From positions 124,001 to 188,000 of the forward strand of contig BROI01000037.1 in assembly GCA_027923505.1 (NCBI GenBank): a stretch of 64,000 nt of DNA. The letters are read 5' to 3'. This document shows positions 61,960 through 64,000 of the stretch, one piece after another. How positions within the stretch are numbered: position 1 is the first letter of the stretch; each line of letters starts with the position of its first letter. This DNA is from Mayamaea pseudoterrestris (taxonomy: Eukaryota > Bacillariophyta > Bacillariophyceae > Sellaphorales > Sellaphoraceae). Position numbers and translations under genes: made by a program. The notes under the pieces are model-generated. The model saw only the letters and a program-made list of their open reading frames with translations, was not told the origin of the DNA and did not search any database.

Positions 61960-63096
61960 TTATCTATCGTTGCCGCAGTCATATAAACTATTGAGTCGCT
62001 GTAGCACGCCACCAAACATGTTCTCATCTAGTTCATGCACAAGATGTAACAAGGAGTCTCGGGTTGTTGGGTCGTGACTGCTCGCATGTCCTCCTGCATT
62101 GACTTCCGGTTGCTGAGGAATTGTATAATACTCGTGACCACCTGGATATAAAAAGTCCATCGTTTGTCCAAATATATTGAGCTGTTTACTGGCGTTGGTG
62201 ATGTCCTCAAAGCAGACTAATAGCGTTCTGTCCACGGGGTCCACCTGTCTGCGTTGCTCCAATTCCACGAGATATCCCTCAATGGATAAGTAATACGCTC
62301 GCAAGGCCACGTGGATGTAGACGCGCATGCCCACATCCGCGTCTTCATCTGCTAAATAGTGACACATTGATCGATTAAGGCCAGGCGGATAGGCAAATTG
62401 AATATCACGTGTGTACCTTTCCCAATCCATGTTTCGTTGACGCTTCTCTGGCACGGGTTCGCCGTAGGCGCTGAGCCAACACTCATGTCCCGACTGGTGA
62501 TACAAGTAGCCGGATACAATAGCATCAAACATGTTGCGGAGAAGGACAACTTGCCGGTAGTCCTTTAGTGATGTACTGTTTGCCTTGGGCATCCTTTTAG
62601 GAGTGATATGAGTGCTCGTAATATTTGGGGCAAAGGAACCGTAAAGCTTTTCGGACAAGATAAACCCGAATTTGTGGTTACGTCTGGGATTGTGAAGCAG
62701 TTTGAATGAGGCTCAATAGCTTCCTTTTTAGTACATGGATCTGGCAATTGGCACTTACAAAATTTGGCGTTGGCAGCAATTTCGATCCATGTGAAAGCAG
62801 GAACAATTCTCGTCTATTACCATTACCAATGGAGCCAGCTCCTCACTATGACTCTCTACAAATATATCTCGGTTAGTATTTAGAAGGACTATCAGCGTGA
62901 CAGCCGTCGTTCCAAAAAATAACAACCATGACAAAGAGGTGCGTGGCTGAAACATTGAATTTTGAAAAATTGGAATTGTTTGCTGGGAATGCTCATCACT
63001 TGATTCACAGTCAAGTAAACAATGCTCATCCAAGCCTTCATTGTCATCAGTATTATCAAAAATTTGCTCGTCTGCATAGAGTTCTTTCATTGCCAT
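61960..63096 (-). CDS. Sulfotransferase-like type II membrane protein
   Basis: Two exons: 63096-62759 and 62683-61960, with a 75-bp intron (GTAAGT to ATCCCAG), phase 2, joining CQRQIL to RNHKFGFILSEKLYG. Product ~353 residues. A cytosolic acidic tail precedes one anchor (SLSWLLFFGTTAVTLIVLLN), typical of Golgi transferases. The catalytic part carries KFGFILSEKLYGSF, which may be a divergent 5'-phosphosulfate loop, and DYRQVVLLRNMFDAIVSGYL, close to the 3'-phosphate motif of sulfotransferases. LLVCFEDIT resembles the family's YE-type motif. It would move sulfate from PAPS to a glycan or lipid in the lumen. The loop is not the canonical PxxGTS form, so activity is uncertain. Confidence 0.65.
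62684..62758 (-). other. Intron of the sulfotransferase-like gene
   Basis: 75 bp, GTAAGT to CCCAG; the other nearby AG sites leave a stop or the wrong frame. Confidence 0.7.
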
Positions 63097-63470
63097 GTTA
63101 AGTTTAATTTTTTTCCAGTCTCATCCACACCATCATCACGAGTCGCAGTCTCTGTTGCCGATACCGGTAAGGATTTGGCGACTGATGACATGCGTTGGTA
63201 AAAGCGCTACCGGCGCGCTTTCAAACGCCTTCAACGGTTTGAACGTTTTGTTGCAGGTATGAAAAAAAATGTCTATTCACGACAAAGTACTATAGCCCGT
63301 AAATATATCAGTCGTGCGCAACGCGGCGGACAGACTTGTTCTGCGAAACAACCATCCGACCGAACCATGAGCAACTTCGTATGCGTCATTTGCAGCAAGA
63401 TCAGCGGAAGAGCATCAAAAGCTTTAGAGACGATAGTAGATCTCTAAACATATAAAAATCTTGTGAAAGA
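63097..63470. other. Divergent intergenic region
   Basis: About 370 bases. An imperfect inverted repeat around TTCAAACGCCTTCAACGGTT at 63220-63243 is the only structure noted. Holds promoters of the two flanking genes. Confidence 0.4.
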
Positions 63471-64000
63471 ATGGAAGCAAGAACACGAACGCCAATCGGG
63501 CCTCTCATCGTCAAATCTGCCTCCATGATCGTCGCAGCTGGGTGCGCTTGGTACTTCTACCAACGTAAAGGTTCCATTTGCTACAACCAGTCGCGCCAAA
63601 GGCGCAAACAAAATCATCAAGAAGATTCCATCACGTCGGCTTACGAATCACTGATTGGAGACACGCCCATGATTGAGCTGCAGCACTTGTCGCGCTTGCT
63701 CAAGCGACGAATATTCGTCAAACTGGAACACTTGAATCCAGGAGGGACGGGCAAGGATCGAGCCGCCCGCAGCATGATTTTGGCAGCGGAACGACAAGGT
63801 GCCTTGCCGGTATATGAAGCGAGTCATGAACTGGACGATGTGTCTGGCACGAGGTTTTGCATATCAACAACTGTGACGAGCACGGCAGCGCGTTGTAATC
63901 CATTGCAAGGCGACAATCAACCTGAAACGAGTAATGTAATAAATGCGTCTATCAGTATTAAAGATGCTTCATCAGTTTTCATGGACAAAACTATGGACGC
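63471..64000 (+). CDS. Cysteine synthase-like PLP enzyme, N-terminal part (cut by window end)
   Basis: The frame is open from the ATG at 63471 to the end of the window (~176 residues). A hydrophobic segment near the N terminus (SASMIVAAGCAWYFY) is a probable membrane anchor or target signal. From ~60, YESLIGDTPMIELQHLSRLL and IFVKLEHLNPGGTGKDRAAR match O-acetylserine sulfhydrylases and cystathionine beta-synthases; the Lys in GTGKDRAA should bind PLP. After RSMILAAERQGAL the usual GxxIVEPTSGNTG block is not seen within the next ~70 residues, so an insertion is likely. The anchor plus the synthase fold resembles yeast Mcy1-type mitochondrial outer-membrane proteins. The catalytic reaction is not certain. 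Confidence 0.75.
   Translation, partial: MEARTRTPIGPLIVKSASMIVAAGCAWYFYQRKGSICYNQSRQRRKQNHQEDSITSAYESLIGDTPMIELQHLSRLLKRRIFVKLEHLNPGGTGKDRAARSMILAAERQGALPVYEASHELDDVSGTRFCISTTVTSTAARCNPLQGDNQPETSNVINASISIKDASSVFMDKTMD

Noticed and set aside
1-64000. tRNA, rRNA or CRISPR features
   Set aside because: No tRNA B-box with matching arms, no rRNA stretch and no spaced repeat array was seen by eye; a covariance-model scan would be decisive.

Overview
The window is nuclear DNA of a unicellular alga with a red-type secondary plastid, most likely a diatom or close ochrophyte. Genes lie densely on both strands. Introns are few and short (roughly 50-125 bp, GT-AG). Three predicted leaders combine a signal peptide with an ASAFAP-like cleavage site: CSAFAP in coproporphyrinogen III oxidase, SSAFF and VVAFS in two others. 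Such leaders send proteins into plastids surrounded by extra membranes. Spliced models were built by hand from splice signals, frame and family alignment; each exon list is given in its entry. For genes without introns the first sensible ATG was chosen.

Layout. 0-10 kb: the end of a cyclin Y-like gene, a long-chain fatty alcohol oxidase, a WW protein, a plastid CBS-pair protein, a terminal-inverted-repeat element and a second GMC oxidoreductase. 10-21 kb: an SLC35F transporter, a TBC1D20-like Rab GAP head-to-head with a SNF5/SMARCB1 subunit, a spondin-domain surface protein, and a CER1/WAX2-type alkane-forming enzyme. 21-32 kb: an SGNH-like secreted protein, AFG1 ATPase, topoisomerase VI subunit B, a small membrane protein, an Iwr1-like protein carrying ankyrin-like sequence, and a zinc alcohol dehydrogenase. 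32-43 kb: an EndoG-type nuclease, a GT92-like glycosyltransferase, a disordered coiled-coil protein, a plastid membrane protein, a PPR-like protein and a DUF2358-like protein.

43-50.5 kb is the accessory part. Two near-identical copies of an unknown gene flank a recent tandem repeat (629 bp, two full copies and one partial) and a broken Copia-type retrotransposon remnant. 50.5-64 kb returns to housekeeping genes: an unknown CxxC protein, plastid coproporphyrinogen oxidase, a zinc finger/PHD protein, a CENP-K-like coiled-coil protein, a ubiquitin-specific protease, a MYND protein, a sulfotransferase-like type II membrane protein, and the start of a cysteine synthase-like gene cut by the window end.

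Most neighbours are functionally unrelated, as expected in a eukaryote. The one suggestive grouping is fatty alcohol oxidase, a second GMC oxidase and the CER1-type enzyme within 21 kb, with a zinc alcohol dehydrogenase 10 kb further on. All four could act on long-chain alcohols or aldehydes, but shared pathway membership is inference. The most notable observations are the CER1-WAX2 full-length architecture, the Iwr1-ankyrin protein, the duplicated bacterial/fungal-like unknown gene around the retroelement, and the identical 629-bp tandem repeats.
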